Source: Mucilaginibacter segetis (lineage in GTDB: Bacteria; Bacteroidota; Bacteroidia; Sphingobacteriales; Sphingobacteriaceae). From it: a stretch of 64,000 nt of DNA. The notes under the pieces are model-generated. The model was not told the DNA's origin, did no database searches, and was given only the letters and a program-made list of their open reading frames with translations. The stretch spans positions 1 through 64,000 of the forward strand of contig NZ_JAEHFW010000003.1 in assembly GCF_016522075.1 (NCBI RefSeq), written 5' to 3'. Made by a program: the position numbers and the translations under genes. Shown piece after piece: positions 7,873 through 18,126 of the stretch (its first letter is position 1; each line of letters starts with the position of its first letter).

Positions 7873-8649
7873 TTAGAGCAGAAAGGCCTTGTAATAGGAT
7901 TGTGCTTCGTCGCCCCAGTTCTTAATGGCAGATTTCAGCGTTTTCTCCAGTTCCTGATCGTTAACGGCTTTGCCTTTTGTAGGTGCTTTAACCGTTCCTT
8001 CGGGCAGGGAGGTGTCTACTACTTTTGTAGCAAACCAGGTGATATTTTCGTGCGGCAGGGCAAGTCCCAGTATCATGCCGGGCAGCCCTGTGAATGATTC
8101 GGGCCCGCCGGATACGGCAATTTCGTCGGTATAAAAGGCTACAACGTATATGGAGTCCATTACCAGCGCGTTGGCCCTGCGGCAGGTATAACCTGCAATT
8201 TCGCGGGTTTCGTCGGTGATTTTCCAGGTGATCTTGCGGGTAGTATCCTTTACCAGAAATTGTTCTTCAAAAACCTGTTTCTGGGTAGTGCTTATATGCG
8301 TATTAAGATCGGTATAAACGGTATTGATCTGTTTACCGGCCGGATCATTTGAGAACCAGCTGTTGGTTTGAGTTTCTGCCGGTGGCGCAGGTGTGAACAG
8401 CGTTTTATTATTAGCAAAGCTAAGGGTGCTGGTCATGGTTTTAAACTGCGGCTGTGTTTTTTTATAGTTCTCGAAGGCCGGGCCGTACCAGGTTTCGTTA
8501 TCGGCATTGATGCTTTTTTTAATAATGGCGAACATATTTACCCTTCTCTCGAATTCAATGGTGCCCGATGTGGTGAAGTGTTGGTTCTGAGCCAGCAGGC
8601 TGCTTCCGCAAAGCAGCACAATTAACAGGGATATGATTGGTGTTTTCAT
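7873..8649 (-). CDS. GLPGLI family protein
   Basis: The 258-residue secreted protein has a Sec signal peptide (MKTPIISLLIVLLCGSSLLAQ) and the family signature as FTGLPGMILGL around residue 192. The middle part has the usual beta-rich pattern with KITDETREIAGYTCRRA, where the family links a conserved Cys region to the GLPGLI loop. GLPGLI proteins are known almost only from Bacteroidota and have no assigned biochemical role. It lies 32 bases behind an outer-membrane barrel gene on the same strand, the usual arrangement, so the pair is probably co-transcribed and works together at the outer membrane. Confidence 0.92.
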   Translation of the reverse strand: MKTPIISLLIVLLCGSSLLAQNQHFTTSGTIEFERRVNMFAIIKKSINADNETWYGPAFENYKKTQPQFKTMTSTLSFANNKTLFTPAPPAETQTNSWFSNDPAGKQINTVYTDLNTHISTTQKQVFEEQFLVKDTTRKITWKITDETREIAGYTCRRANALVMDSIYVVAFYTDEIAVSGGPESFTGLPGMILGLALPHENITWFATKVVDTSLPEGTVKAPTKGKAVNDQELEKTLKSAIKNWGDEAQSYYKAFLL

Positions 8650-8681
8650 GTTGGTGTTTCTTTTTTCTGAATGATGCCTTT

Positions 8682-11483
8682 TTAGTTTGCTTTTGGAGTT
8701 GTGCCCTTGCCAAAGCCGCTGAAATCCCAGCTTACCGAGAACATAAAGTACCGTTTAATGGTAGTATAAGTGCTTTGGGTAAAGTTTTGTCCGTTGGAGT
8801 TTCTACTAAATCCTTTGTTTTGGTTAAGCAGGTCATTTCCGCTGAGGATGATCTTTAACCCTTCGGATTTAAGGAACGATTTGGTGATGTTAGCATTCAG
8901 TATAAATTGTTTAAAATCTGTAGCAAATGATTGTGTTGCCGCCTGGTAGGTATAATCACCATCGGCGCCTATCTGGAATTTGCCCGGCAGGTATACATTG
9001 AAACTACCGCTGGCATTAAAGCCTCTGCCGTTGTTGTTAATATCAGGATTTAATGATGATTTGCCAACTGTATAGCTCGGCCCTGCATTTAGCCTGAAGT
9101 AATATTTCTTTTGAACGTATTTGTTGATGTTTAATCCTCCGCGGAAAGTGTTGGATTTGGTAGTATTCAGCTCACTGTTCTTTAAACTGTAATAAGTATT
9201 TCCGTTTAAATTAAAATTAACTCCTATGTTCATATCAAACAGGCTGATCTTACGGTCTAAATAAATACTGGTGTAATAATTAGATGGTTTTTTACCAGCC
9301 AGATTTAGGTACTGTATAGTTGTTTTACCTGTACTATCAGTAGTGATGTTGTTTACTATAGGGTTGGTAGTGAACGAGTAAGAACCATTAAGCCAGATAG
9401 ACTGTCCGCTTAGCACTTTATATGAATTGTAATTACCATAAAAACGATGCGTAAATGACGGACCAAGATCCGGGTTACCCAGCGTAATATTAAGCGGGTC
9501 ATCATTTACGCGTACTGGTTGTATCTGATCTATAGTAGGCTGAGTTGGATTTCCGTAGTAGCTTAACCTTAACGATTGTTGCTGTGATATTTTATATTGG
9601 TAGGAAGCCTGCGGGGTCCAGTTAGTAAAGTTGCGTTTATATTCGGTGTTATTAAAAATATCGATCTGTTTAAATTGTACAGCCGCTACCTTGGTACCAA
9701 AGTTTAAGATGTTTTTTCCTTTTTTATAATTGAACATTACACCACCCTGGTTAGAGAACTGATTGAACTTATAATCGCTGCTCAATGAGTCGTTCAGCAC
9801 GTTGTAGAGGTTTCCGGCCTTATCATATGATAAACGGTTGGCATTACTGTTATTTAAACTGATGCCATAGTTTAACACCAGCGACAATGATTGTGTAATA
9901 GGTTCGGTATAAGTAGCATTAGTAAATAACGTTGTGCTTTTAATATTGGTAGTTTTTAACTGATCAATAACCTGACTACTGTCTAACTGGCTCTGTTTGT
10001 TGTAATAATCAATCTCAGAGTTAAGGAAACCGTTAGATTTGGTGTTGTTAACGGCAGTATTTACGTTTAATGAAAAGGTACGCCCTTTCTTTTTAAATTT
10101 TTTGTTGTAAAATGCTGTAGCGTTAAACTGCTGCCCGTCGGTATGATTGGTTACACTGCGGTTGTTTTTATTCAGCAGCGAATCTGTAGTACTCCTGTAG
10201 CTTGTTGCGTCGTAATCGCTGCGCGTATCTCCATTTCTTAAAGTTCCGCTTACAGTAAGTTTAAGGTTTGAGGTTGTATCTATTTTTAACTGATATATCG
10301 CATCCAGTTTTTGCCTGAACAGGAAGTTATCATATGTTTGGTCGGAGTTGCTGTTTATGATCCTGTCGGGCAGGGTGTTTTGGGTTAAGGTGTTGTTGTT
10401 GCCCGTAACCTCAATTGATCCTACTTTATAATTGGTATTGATCGATTGTTTATCGCCATCCCATTTGTTATCATAATGCAAACCACCGGTACGTGCAACA
10501 GGGATACCCTGCCCGTTGTAACGGCCATCGAACGAGTCGAGGTCATCACCGCCGCCACCGTAAATAATAATACCGCCATCGTCGGTAAAGTCCATATTTC
10601 CGCCGGTACCCAGTTTACTGTTGTCTTCCCATCCCAAGCCTGTTTTGCCGGTGTTACTAAGTGTACCATAGGCGGAAAATTTCATTTTCCCCTTGAATTT
10701 ATTGAAAAGGGCCTGGCTGTCGTAATACCCGTCTGTACCAACTCCACCTGTTACTTTGCCAAAGTAGCCGTTCTTTTTATCTTCCTTTAATTTAATGTTG
10801 ATGGTTTTGGTTTTTTCGCCGTCATCAATACCGGTAAAGGTAGCCTGGTCGCTTTTTTTATCATAAAGCTGCACCTTATCTACCATATCGGCACGTATGT
10901 TTTTGGTAACCAGGGTAGGGTCATCGCCAAAAAACTCCTCACCATCAACCAGTACCTTTGGTACGGATTGGCCCTGAGCGGTAATTTTACCGTCTTTATC
11001 AACCTGAATGCCCGGCAATTGCCTTAACAGATCTTCCACCTTGGAATTAGGTTCTATTTTAAACGCGGCAGCATTATACTCAGTGGTATCACCTTTTATT
11101 TTTATAGCAGCAGCTGTTCCTTTTATCATCACCTCTTTTAGCAGACGCGATTTTAACTGCATGTCAATCACACCAAAAGTATGCGTGGTGTTAACCGAGT
11201 CGAGCGTAAAGCGTTCTACATAATCGGCATATCCGGGATAGGTTACCAGTAAAATAAAGTCGCCTTTGTGCAGCTTGCTTACGTTGAAAGCGCCATTGGC
11301 ATCGGCTCTTGTAAAATTAACCAGGGTTGAATCCTTAGCATTTAATACACTAACCGATGTGTTTACAAGCTTAGCGTTCGCAACGGAATCTACGGCGGTA
11401 CCTTTAACAGAATAAGTTTGTTGAGCTTTTAAAGAAATGGTGCAAAAGCAGAAAAATGCCAGTGCAATAATTGTGATCCTCAT
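8682..11483 (-). CDS. Outer-membrane beta-barrel protein, TonB-receptor-like
   Basis: A 933-residue protein with a signal peptide (MRITIIALAFFCFCTISLKAQ), a carboxypeptidase-regulatory-like Ig fold (about 22-110), a plug-like segment (about 115-220, with VEDLLRQLPGIQVDKDGKI and the VDGEEFFGDDP stretch), and a long alternating-strand barrel rich in Asn, Tyr and Thr to the end. It belongs to the outer membrane beta-barrel protein family typical of Bacteroidota, related to TonB-dependent receptors. It is not a SusC, because no SusD follows. The downstream GLPGLI gene is probably its partner. A role in uptake or export of a ligand is likely, but the ligand is unknown. Confidence 0.9.
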   Translation of the reverse strand: MRITIIALAFFCFCTISLKAQQTYSVKGTAVDSVANAKLVNTSVSVLNAKDSTLVNFTRADANGAFNVSKLHKGDFILLVTYPGYADYVERFTLDSVNTTHTFGVIDMQLKSRLLKEVMIKGTAAAIKIKGDTTEYNAAAFKIEPNSKVEDLLRQLPGIQVDKDGKITAQGQSVPKVLVDGEEFFGDDPTLVTKNIRADMVDKVQLYDKKSDQATFTGIDDGEKTKTINIKLKEDKKNGYFGKVTGGVGTDGYYDSQALFNKFKGKMKFSAYGTLSNTGKTGLGWEDNSKLGTGGNMDFTDDGGIIIYGGGGDDLDSFDGRYNGQGIPVARTGGLHYDNKWDGDKQSINTNYKVGSIEVTGNNNTLTQNTLPDRIINSNSDQTYDNFLFRQKLDAIYQLKIDTTSNLKLTVSGTLRNGDTRSDYDATSYRSTTDSLLNKNNRSVTNHTDGQQFNATAFYNKKFKKKGRTFSLNVNTAVNNTKSNGFLNSEIDYYNKQSQLDSSQVIDQLKTTNIKSTTLFTNATYTEPITQSLSLVLNYGISLNNSNANRLSYDKAGNLYNVLNDSLSSDYKFNQFSNQGGVMFNYKKGKNILNFGTKVAAVQFKQIDIFNNTEYKRNFTNWTPQASYQYKISQQQSLRLSYYGNPTQPTIDQIQPVRVNDDPLNITLGNPDLGPSFTHRFYGNYNSYKVLSGQSIWLNGSYSFTTNPIVNNITTDSTGKTTIQYLNLAGKKPSNYYTSIYLDRKISLFDMNIGVNFNLNGNTYYSLKNSELNTTKSNTFRGGLNINKYVQKKYYFRLNAGPSYTVGKSSLNPDINNNGRGFNASGSFNVYLPGKFQIGADGDYTYQAATQSFATDFKQFILNANITKSFLKSEGLKIILSGNDLLNQNKGFSRNSNGQNFTQSTYTTIKRYFMFSVSWDFSGFGKGTTPKAN

Positions 11484-11653
11484 ATAATGGTTTTTGTGGC
11501 AGCAAGATATAACTAAAATTTTAGGAGTTAAAATCCTGTATGTTAAATTGTGTTAAAATTTGACATAATAATGTTAAATAGATGCCTCACAGTAATGCCA
11601 AGGGATGTTTTTCCGTTTATAAATACCGGGACATGCTTAAATCAGTGCAAAAT

Positions 11654-11682
11654 AAAAGCGATACGGTTTCCGCATCGCTTTT
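11654..11682 (-). terminator. Terminator after rfbC
   Basis: A 13-bp stem with one mismatch (AAAAGCGATACGG and CCGCATCGCTTTT) and a three-base loop lies 20 bases beyond the rfbC stop codon on the minus strand. T-rich sequence follows on both sides. It separates the rfbC unit from the barrel gene. Confidence 0.75.
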
Positions 11683-11701
11683 ATTTTTATAACTAAAAAA
11701 G

Positions 11702-12256
11702 TTAATATTTAAACGGACTTTTGAAGGATGCAAAATCAGGCAGTATCTGATCTTTTCCGGAAAGAATGGCGTCTTGTTCATTTATGCCCCAGCCAATAGC
11801 CAGCTCAGGGTCGTTCCATATCACACCAGTTTCCGATTCTTTATCATAATAATTGGTTACCTTATAGGTAAATATGGTATTATCTTCTAAAGTTACAAAG
11901 CCATGCAGGCAACCCGGAGGTACCCATAACTGTAAATAATTAGCGGCAGTAAGCTCAACGGCAACGTGCCTGCCATAAGTAGGGGAGCCAAGGCGTGCGT
12001 CAACAGCTACATCCATTACACTGCCTTGTAATACCCGCACCAGTTTGCCCTGTGCAAACGGGGGCGCTTGCGCATGTAAGCCGCGAACTATTCCCTTTTG
12101 CGAAAGCGACTGGTTATCCTGTACAAAATCTGCATCGATACCCACTTCAGCTAAGGTACGTTTACTATAGCTTTCATAGAAATAGCCCCTTTCGTCGGTA
12201 AATACTTTAGGTTCTAAAATTAAAACACCCGGAATGATAGTTTCTGTTACCTTCAT
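11702..12256 (-). CDS. rfbC: dTDP-4-dehydrorhamnose 3,5-epimerase
   Basis: The 184-residue cupin enzyme converts dTDP-4-keto-6-deoxyglucose to dTDP-4-keto-rhamnose for surface polysaccharide. Visible family features are the N-terminal EPKVFTDERGYFYESY, the active-site block IVRGLHAQAPPFAQGKLVRV with the catalytic His, and VPPGCLHGFVTLEDNTIFTYK. Length is normal for the family. ATG 12256 is chosen: it begins one base after the stop codon of the upstream DUF4286 gene; a TTG three codons earlier is less likely. No other rhamnose genes (rfbA, rfbB, rfbD) are in the window, so the pathway is split or the enzyme serves a different deoxysugar. Confidence 0.93.
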   Translation of the reverse strand: MKVTETIIPGVLILEPKVFTDERGYFYESYSKRTLAEVGIDADFVQDNQSLSQKGIVRGLHAQAPPFAQGKLVRVLQGSVMDVAVDARLGSPTYGRHVAVELTAANYLQLWVPPGCLHGFVTLEDNTIFTYKVTNYYDKESETGVIWNDPELAIGWGINEQDAILSGKDQILPDFASFKSPFKY

Positions 12257-12257
12257 G

Positions 12258-12560
12258 CTATTCAACTGTTTTCATTAAAGTGTTAAACATTACAAACTTA
12301 TCGGCAAAACGTTCCTGATGAATATCCTGAAACTTGAACAGGTATTTACTGTAATATTCCTGAAACTGCTCAATGGTATCGGCATTGTATTGTATACAAT
12401 AGGTAATGCCATCATTAGGCGAATCAATAATGGTTAATATTTGGTAGGAGCTAAAGCAGCCTGTAGCCATAACAGCCGGTATGTGCACTTCCTTTATCCA
12501 GGTTAACCACTCCTGCTCGGTGCTTTCCTCTAAAATTACGGTATCGTTATAGATGATCAT
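12258..12560 (-). CDS. DUF4286 family protein
   Basis: A 100-residue soluble protein with the ferredoxin-like pattern of DUF4286 (MIIYNDTVILEE, WLTWIKEVHIPAVMATG, SYQILTI, YFSKYL-like end). It is common in Bacteroidota and its function is unknown. It lies directly ahead of rfbC with one base between stop and start, so the two are translationally coupled, though a functional link to rhamnose synthesis is only inferred from position. Confidence 0.85.
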   Translation of the reverse strand: MIIYNDTVILEESTEQEWLTWIKEVHIPAVMATGCFSSYQILTIIDSPNDGITYCIQYNADTIEQFQEYYSKYLFKFQDIHQERFADKFVMFNTLMKTVE

Positions 12561-12616
12561 GCGGCAAAAATAAGGAATGATTTTGATTATGTACCTGCCT
12601 CATTTAGTTTGCGCCG

Positions 12617-14452
12617 TTACAAAGCTTCACCTTTATCGCCACGTAATACACGGAAACGTTTTCGGGCATCATTAAGCCACAGGCTGCCGGGATAATCAGA
12701 AATTATTTTTTGATAATAGGTTTTTGCAAGAGTTGGATTGGCCAGCTGATGCTCGTAGATATCGCCCAGCATAAATACGGCATCATCAGCCCATAAGCTA
12801 TAGGAATACTGTTCGGCAATGTTTTTTAATAGCACCACCGCATTGGCATAGTCTTTTTGCTGCAGCCGTATTTTGGTTTTGGCCATTAGTATATCGGCAA
12901 CCAACGCATTGCCCGGATACTTCTTATCAATACTATCCAGGGTAAGTAACGCCTTATCTGTTTGGCCTGCAAATATCAGCAGATCGGCCCGTGCGTACAT
13001 TTTGAGTGCCGCGCCGCTACTATCTGCCGCTAAATTATCCGATATCAGCAGTGAGAGGTTAAGCGCGTCGTTGGCTATCAACTGCGAAGTTGCCGCCTTT
13101 AATACGTCCAGCTGCCGCCGCGACCAGTTAAAATCGCCGGTGTAGTAGGCCAGCCTGGCGTTGCGCAAAAGGGCGTCCTGTGCTACGTTGGTGTTAGGGT
13201 TGTCTTTTTCTACCTGGCTGTATAGCAGGGTGGCATCCCATGGGCGGTTGTTAAGTAAGTAAATATCACCCAGATCGAGCTTGCAATCGGCAAGTAAACT
13301 GCTGCGTACACCGTTTACGGCAACAGCTTTTTCGAGCAAAGCCTGGGCATCATCCAGTTTATGCAGTTTAAAGGCCTGCAGGTTGGCCAGTTTTTGCATG
13401 GCGAACACTGTGCCGCGGTTACTGCCAAATTCCGTAAGCAACTGCTTATAATCTGCCTCAAGGCCTAACAGATCTGCCTGCGTATATAGGCCTGATGTTA
13501 TCTTGAGGTTTTTGGTGTTGATGAGTTCGATCTTTGCAGGAACATAGTTGCTGTTTTCTTTTCCTTTACTTATCACGTACTCGTACCCCCTGATGGCGGC
13601 ATCATAAGCATTATTATTTGTTAGGGTGCGGCATAGTTCAAATACGCCATTGCCATCATCGTTCTGCCTGCGGCTAAGCGCTAATTGCTGGTTAAGCGCC
13701 TGGTCAAATTCCTTTTGCTGCAAATATTGCCATATGAGCAGGTTAATGAAAATAGTTTGCTGAGGATCTTTTTGGATCTTTTTTAACAGCGCCGAACGCA
13801 GTATATCATAATCTTCGCTGCCTTCGTAAACCGATGAAAGCATGTTCTCCGCCTGGTTTATAAATACAGGATTAGCCGGTAAAAAATTAAGATACTCCTC
13901 GGTTAAACGGGCTTTATCATGCTTGTACCTGAACAGGTTAATAAGTTCAAAACTAAATAAAGCGTCGTTATTCAGTATTTTACGGCCCTGCTCAAATATG
14001 CGTATGGCATAATCCACATTGGAGTTTTGATAGAACTGCGCAGCCAGGCGCGAGATCTCGTTTTGATTGGCCGGGAGGTTTTTTATCAGATCGGTATATA
14101 CCGCATCTGCTTTATCGGTATTTCCCTGTTGCGTATACACAGCACCCAGATCTATTTTGTATTGGCTGTCTTCAGGATGCTTGCGGATCATTTTTTTGGT
14201 AACAGCCTCGGCGTCGTCGAATTTTTTGTTGCCTAACAGGCCGTTAAGGTATTGCGGGTAATAAAGCTCGTTATCCTGCCGGTAAAGCTTCTGGTAAATA
14301 TCCAGGGCCTTTTGAGGTTCGCCGTTACCCATATACTGCCTGGCCAGCTGCAGTTCATTTGCCTGTGCAAACAGGTGGTTGCTACAGCTAAATAATACTA
14401 AAATCAGTATGCATAAATGCCTTTTTATTTTTATATATTTAGGAACCCGCAT
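12617..14452 (-). CDS. Exported tetratricopeptide-repeat protein
   Basis: A 611-residue protein with an N-terminal signal (hydrophobic LCILILVLFSCSNHLFAQ, cleavage after Ala-Gln) and then tandem TPR units through the whole length, e.g. ARQYMGNGEPQKALDIYQKL, AVYTQQGNTDKADAVYTDLI, LGDIYLLNNRPWDATLLYSQ and LGDIYEHQLANPTLAKTYYQ. TPR solenoids in the periplasm usually scaffold protein complexes, including envelope assembly and T9SS. ATG 14452 is preferred over the TTG seven codons upstream because it leaves a standard signal peptide. It is read divergently from the S9-like gene, 105 bases away. Specific role unknown. Confidence 0.85.
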   Translation of the reverse strand: MRVPKYIKIKRHLCILILVLFSCSNHLFAQANELQLARQYMGNGEPQKALDIYQKLYRQDNELYYPQYLNGLLGNKKFDDAEAVTKKMIRKHPEDSQYKIDLGAVYTQQGNTDKADAVYTDLIKNLPANQNEISRLAAQFYQNSNVDYAIRIFEQGRKILNNDALFSFELINLFRYKHDKARLTEEYLNFLPANPVFINQAENMLSSVYEGSEDYDILRSALLKKIQKDPQQTIFINLLIWQYLQQKEFDQALNQQLALSRRQNDDGNGVFELCRTLTNNNAYDAAIRGYEYVISKGKENSNYVPAKIELINTKNLKITSGLYTQADLLGLEADYKQLLTEFGSNRGTVFAMQKLANLQAFKLHKLDDAQALLEKAVAVNGVRSSLLADCKLDLGDIYLLNNRPWDATLLYSQVEKDNPNTNVAQDALLRNARLAYYTGDFNWSRRQLDVLKAATSQLIANDALNLSLLISDNLAADSSGAALKMYARADLLIFAGQTDKALLTLDSIDKKYPGNALVADILMAKTKIRLQQKDYANAVVLLKNIAEQYSYSLWADDAVFMLGDIYEHQLANPTLAKTYYQKIISDYPGSLWLNDARKRFRVLRGDKGEAL

Positions 14453-14557
14453 GTATTTTTTATAACGTTGCAACAGGGTAAAATTGTAGTGACATTGATT
14501 AAAGATTAATGAAATTAACTAATTTGACCTCTGTTTTATTATTTAAGCCTAATATTG

Positions 14558-16447
14558 ATGCCCGGCCGTTTAAGATCATTTTTATTAATTGCTGCTATAG
14601 CTTTGCTATCTGCCTGTAAGCAAAATCAGGTAAGGCAAATACCTGTAAATGATTTTTTTAAAACTCCTGAAAAAACATTCTTCCGGATATCTCCTGACGG
14701 TAAATATATATCTTATTTAAAGCCTTATAAAGATAAGCAAAATATATACATCAAAACCTTAGCGAGCGGCAAGGAGCAGATGGCCACTTCTTTTACTGAT
14801 TACTCGGTACGTGATTATTCATGGACTTACAGTAACCAGATCGTATTTACCCAGGATATTATCGCTGATGATGTTTACAAGCTTTTTGCCCTTGATGTGG
14901 CTACCCTGAAAATAAGGAGCCTGCTCAACCTGAACAAGGTAAGGGTACACATACTTAACCGTAACCGTAAAAATCCGGATATTATTACGGTGAACATGAA
15001 CAGGCGCGATCCTGCTAATTTTGATGTTTACCGTTTAAATGTTAAAACGGGGGAGTTAAAACCGTATATAATCAATCCCGGGAATGTTACCCGCTGGTAT
15101 CCTGATGCGGAGGGAAAGATACGTTTGGCTAAAGCATCAGACGGGGTTAACGAAACCATACTTTACCGCGCTAATGATAAGGCGGCATTTAGGCCCATTA
15201 TAAAAAGCAATTTTAACGACCGGGTGGATCCGGTGGCGTTTACGGGTGATAAGAATTATTTTTATGCCCTATCAAACATTAATCGGGATAAAACCGCCCT
15301 GGTAAAAATAAACGCGGAGAACGGTAACGAAGATAAGGTAGTGTTCGCGAGCGATAAGGCCGATATACTTGATGTAAGCTACTCCAAGAACAAGCGCTGC
15401 ATAGAGCTGGTATCATGGGAGGAGGCCAAGCCGCAGAAGCATTTCCTGAATGATGATGCAAAGCGGTTGTACAGTTCTCTTTATAAAAAACTAAAAGGTA
15501 CCGAAATGGAAATTGTTGACCGCGACAGCGCGCAAAACAATTTTATTGTTTATACCTATACTGACAGAAACCCCGGTACTTATTATTTATATGAACGCAG
15601 CGGCGATAAACTGTTAAAACTGGCTGATATTAACCCCGATATTAGCCCTAATGAGCTGTGTACTATGGAGCCCGTATCTTTTAAAGCCAGCGATGGCCTG
15701 CTGATAAACGGCTACCTTACTGTGCCTTTGGGTAAAGAGAAGAAAAATTTGCCTGTTGTGGTAATGCCGCACGGCGGGCCTTGGAGCCGCGACTCCTGGG
15801 GGTATGATGCTGAGGTGCAATTTTTAGCTAACCGGGGCTATGCGGTTTTCCAGGTGAACTATCGCGGATCAACCGGATATGGCAAGGCTTTCCGCAAGGC
15901 AGGTTTTAAACAGGTGGGCGGCAAAATTCAGGACGATATTACGGACGGGGTGCACTGGCTTATTGATAATAAAATTGCCAATCCTAAAAAGATAGCCATA
16001 TTTGGCGGTGGCTTTGGCGGGTTTTCGGCGCTGTATGGTGTATCGTTTCATCCGGAATTGTATAACTGCGCCATTGTACAATACGGCCTTATTAATTTCT
16101 TTACCTATTTAAAGGATGTGCCTCCGTTTTTTAAACCGTATTTAAAAATGATATATGAGATGGTAGGCAACCCGGAAACTGATGCCGAGCAGCTGAGAGC
16201 CATATCCCCGGTATTTCATACGGATAAAATAAAAAGTCCGTTATTAATATTTCAGGGAGCTAAAGATCCACGGGCAAATATCAGCGAGCTTAACCAGTTT
16301 GTGCGCGAGCTGAAAAAGCGCAATGTGCCGGTAACGTATCGCTTAAAGGAGAACGAACGGTCGTATTTTAAAAGTGAACACAACCGTACGCAGATGTACG
16401 ACGAAATAGAGAAGTTCCTGAATACCAACATGCAGGTTAAACCCTAA
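14558..16447 (+). CDS. S9-type lipoprotein with degenerate catalytic triad (pseudo-peptidase)
   Basis: A 629-residue lipoprotein (MPGRLRS..., lipobox LLSAC with Cys20), with an N-terminal beta-propeller (about 30-400) and a C-terminal alpha/beta-hydrolase domain of prolyl oligopeptidase family S9 (oxyanion block VVMPHGGPWSRDSWGYD, NYRGSTGYGKAF). The nucleophile elbow that should be GGSYGGY reads GGGFGGF, so Gly485 (codon at 16010) replaces the Ser. The Asp is kept (D570 in GAKDPRANIS). The His of the usual GHGF reads Ser602 in ERSYF. With two triad residues gone, normal peptidase activity is unlikely. It precedes a sensor kinase by 5 bases and a response regulator after that, so a sensing or co-receptor role is a reasonable inference. 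ATG 14558 is used rather than the TTG before it. Confidence 0.85.
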   Translation: MPGRLRSFLLIAAIALLSACKQNQVRQIPVNDFFKTPEKTFFRISPDGKYISYLKPYKDKQNIYIKTLASGKEQMATSFTDYSVRDYSWTYSNQIVFTQDIIADDVYKLFALDVATLKIRSLLNLNKVRVHILNRNRKNPDIITVNMNRRDPANFDVYRLNVKTGELKPYIINPGNVTRWYPDAEGKIRLAKASDGVNETILYRANDKAAFRPIIKSNFNDRVDPVAFTGDKNYFYALSNINRDKTALVKINAENGNEDKVVFASDKADILDVSYSKNKRCIELVSWEEAKPQKHFLNDDAKRLYSSLYKKLKGTEMEIVDRDSAQNNFIVYTYTDRNPGTYYLYERSGDKLLKLADINPDISPNELCTMEPVSFKASDGLLINGYLTVPLGKEKKNLPVVVMPHGGPWSRDSWGYDAEVQFLANRGYAVFQVNYRGSTGYGKAFRKAGFKQVGGKIQDDITDGVHWLIDNKIANPKKIAIFGGGFGGFSALYGVSFHPELYNCAIVQYGLINFFTYLKDVPPFFKPYLKMIYEMVGNPETDAEQLRAISPVFHTDKIKSPLLIFQGAKDPRANISELNQFVRELKKRNVPVTYRLKENERSYFKSEHNRTQMYDEIEKFLNTNMQVKP

Positions 16448-16452
16448 GGGTA

Positions 16453-18096
16453 ATGAAAGTACAGAAAACCATTTACCGTAAAAGCTTTTCGCTCATCATA
16501 GCTTTTTTGGTACTTATAACTGTAACCCTCATTATAGCTGTATTTATTTCGTATAAACTCACCGAGAAGTATGTAGAGAATGAATTTGCTTCCAAAAAAA
16601 TAGAAGTGCTGGAGCAAACTATTAAACCCTACAATGATTTTTTTCAGATCAGAATTCCGGAGATCACCTCGTACCAGGGGTTTCTTGACTCCGCTTCGGC
16701 GGCTAACTATTCTGCAACGGTATTTAAGGATTATCCGTTTGTAAGTAAGGTGCTGTTCTATGATATCCAGATTGGCGACTCCACCGTGGTGGAAAGATCA
16801 GGTGACGATGTGGGGATATCTGTAAAAGCGGTATACCAATATAAGCCCAAACGGGGTAGTGTTTACGGTGAAAAGGATATGTCGGCAGCTAATAATGATG
16901 ATTTCAGGCAGATGGCGCTAAAATTGAGCAGCTTTATACGCGTTGCCGATACCACCCGCTTACCTACGCAGGATGAGATATTCCGCACGTTTTATGATGT
17001 TAAGCCTGATAAGATCATTTACCAGAACATCCCGCGCCGCGAGGATATAAAAATTTACCGGTCGTTATTAAAGAATAAGCATTCGGCTGCCTTTTACAAG
17101 CAAAACATGCTTACGTTTATGCTTGACCCTAAAAATTTAAAGTTAAGCAATTCGCATCCGGAGCTTTACCAGGATGTGACGATACAACCCGTAGTGTATG
17201 ATCCGCTGGATATAGAAGGCGAAAAGAAAGTTACGGAGGTGGCCCTGCCGGGCGCTTTTTCTAACTATAAATTATATTTCAGCACTACCCGAGAGCATCT
17301 GCGGCGCGAAATAAACCGCCGTTTTTTACCTATTGGAGCTATTGTATTGCTTATCTATTTTTTTCTGGTGCTTATTAGCTGGCTGATATACCGCAACCTG
17401 AGCACCAACCTTAAGGTGTTTAAACTGCAATACGATTTTATCAATAACTTTACCCATGAGTTTAAAACCCCGGTGAGTGTAATAAAGATAGCCGGATCGA
17501 ATTTACGTGGCGATGCCGAACTTAGCGACAGGCAGCGCAAACATTACGGTAAAATACTGGATGAGGAAGCTGATAAGCTGAATGAGCTGATGAATAAGTT
17601 GTTATCATTCACACAACTCGAAAACCGGTCGATACATATTAAACGGGAAGAGATTGACCTGCACGCATTTGCGAAAAGATATATGGATACCTTTAAGATA
17701 AAGTACCCTGATTTTAAGATGGAATTAAAGGTTGACCATGTAAGTACTTTTTACAGCGACCCGGTGCTGTTGGGGAGTATTTTTCAGAACCTGATGGAGA
17801 ACGCGTACAAATACTCGCATCCGGGAAAAAAGGAACTGAATATTAACATTAAGCAGGAAAGAAAACATATTGTATTTTCATTTGCTGATAAAGGCATCGG
17901 GATGGCCAGGAATGAGCAGGGCGATGTGTTCAAGAAGTTTTACCGGATAGAGAACCAATATAACCAAAATGGCAGCGTTGGACTGGGTTTAGCTTTTTGC
18001 AAAGAATTAGTTAATTTTATGGACGGCGAAATAAGTGTGGTAAGTAAAATTAACGAAGGTTCGACATTTGTTGTAAACTTGCCATTGGAAAGCTAA
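16453..18096 (+). CDS. Sensor histidine kinase
   Basis: A 547-residue inner-membrane kinase. TM1 is at about 12-34 and TM2 at about 292-314 (IGAIVLLIYFFLVLISWLIY), enclosing a periplasmic sensor domain of about 255 residues that I do not recognise. No clear HAMP lies between TM2 and the dimerisation helix. The H box is FTHEFKTP with phospho-acceptor H335; the N box is NLMENAYKYS, G1 is DKGIGMA and G2 GSVGLGLAF, so the ATPase part is complete. It is in one operon with the upstream S9-like lipoprotein (5 bases apart) and the downstream regulator (30 bases), its obvious partner. The signal may be relayed through the lipoprotein; this is inferred from position. Confidence 0.93.
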   Translation: MKVQKTIYRKSFSLIIAFLVLITVTLIIAVFISYKLTEKYVENEFASKKIEVLEQTIKPYNDFFQIRIPEITSYQGFLDSASAANYSATVFKDYPFVSKVLFYDIQIGDSTVVERSGDDVGISVKAVYQYKPKRGSVYGEKDMSAANNDDFRQMALKLSSFIRVADTTRLPTQDEIFRTFYDVKPDKIIYQNIPRREDIKIYRSLLKNKHSAAFYKQNMLTFMLDPKNLKLSNSHPELYQDVTIQPVVYDPLDIEGEKKVTEVALPGAFSNYKLYFSTTREHLRREINRRFLPIGAIVLLIYFFLVLISWLIYRNLSTNLKVFKLQYDFINNFTHEFKTPVSVIKIAGSNLRGDAELSDRQRKHYGKILDEEADKLNELMNKLLSFTQLENRSIHIKREEIDLHAFAKRYMDTFKIKYPDFKMELKVDHVSTFYSDPVLLGSIFQNLMENAYKYSHPGKKELNINIKQERKHIVFSFADKGIGMARNEQGDVFKKFYRIENQYNQNGSVGLGLAFCKELVNFMDGEISVVSKINEGSTFVVNLPLES

Positions 18097-18126
18097 CCCG
18101 GAATTGATTAGTTTATTGTAATTGAT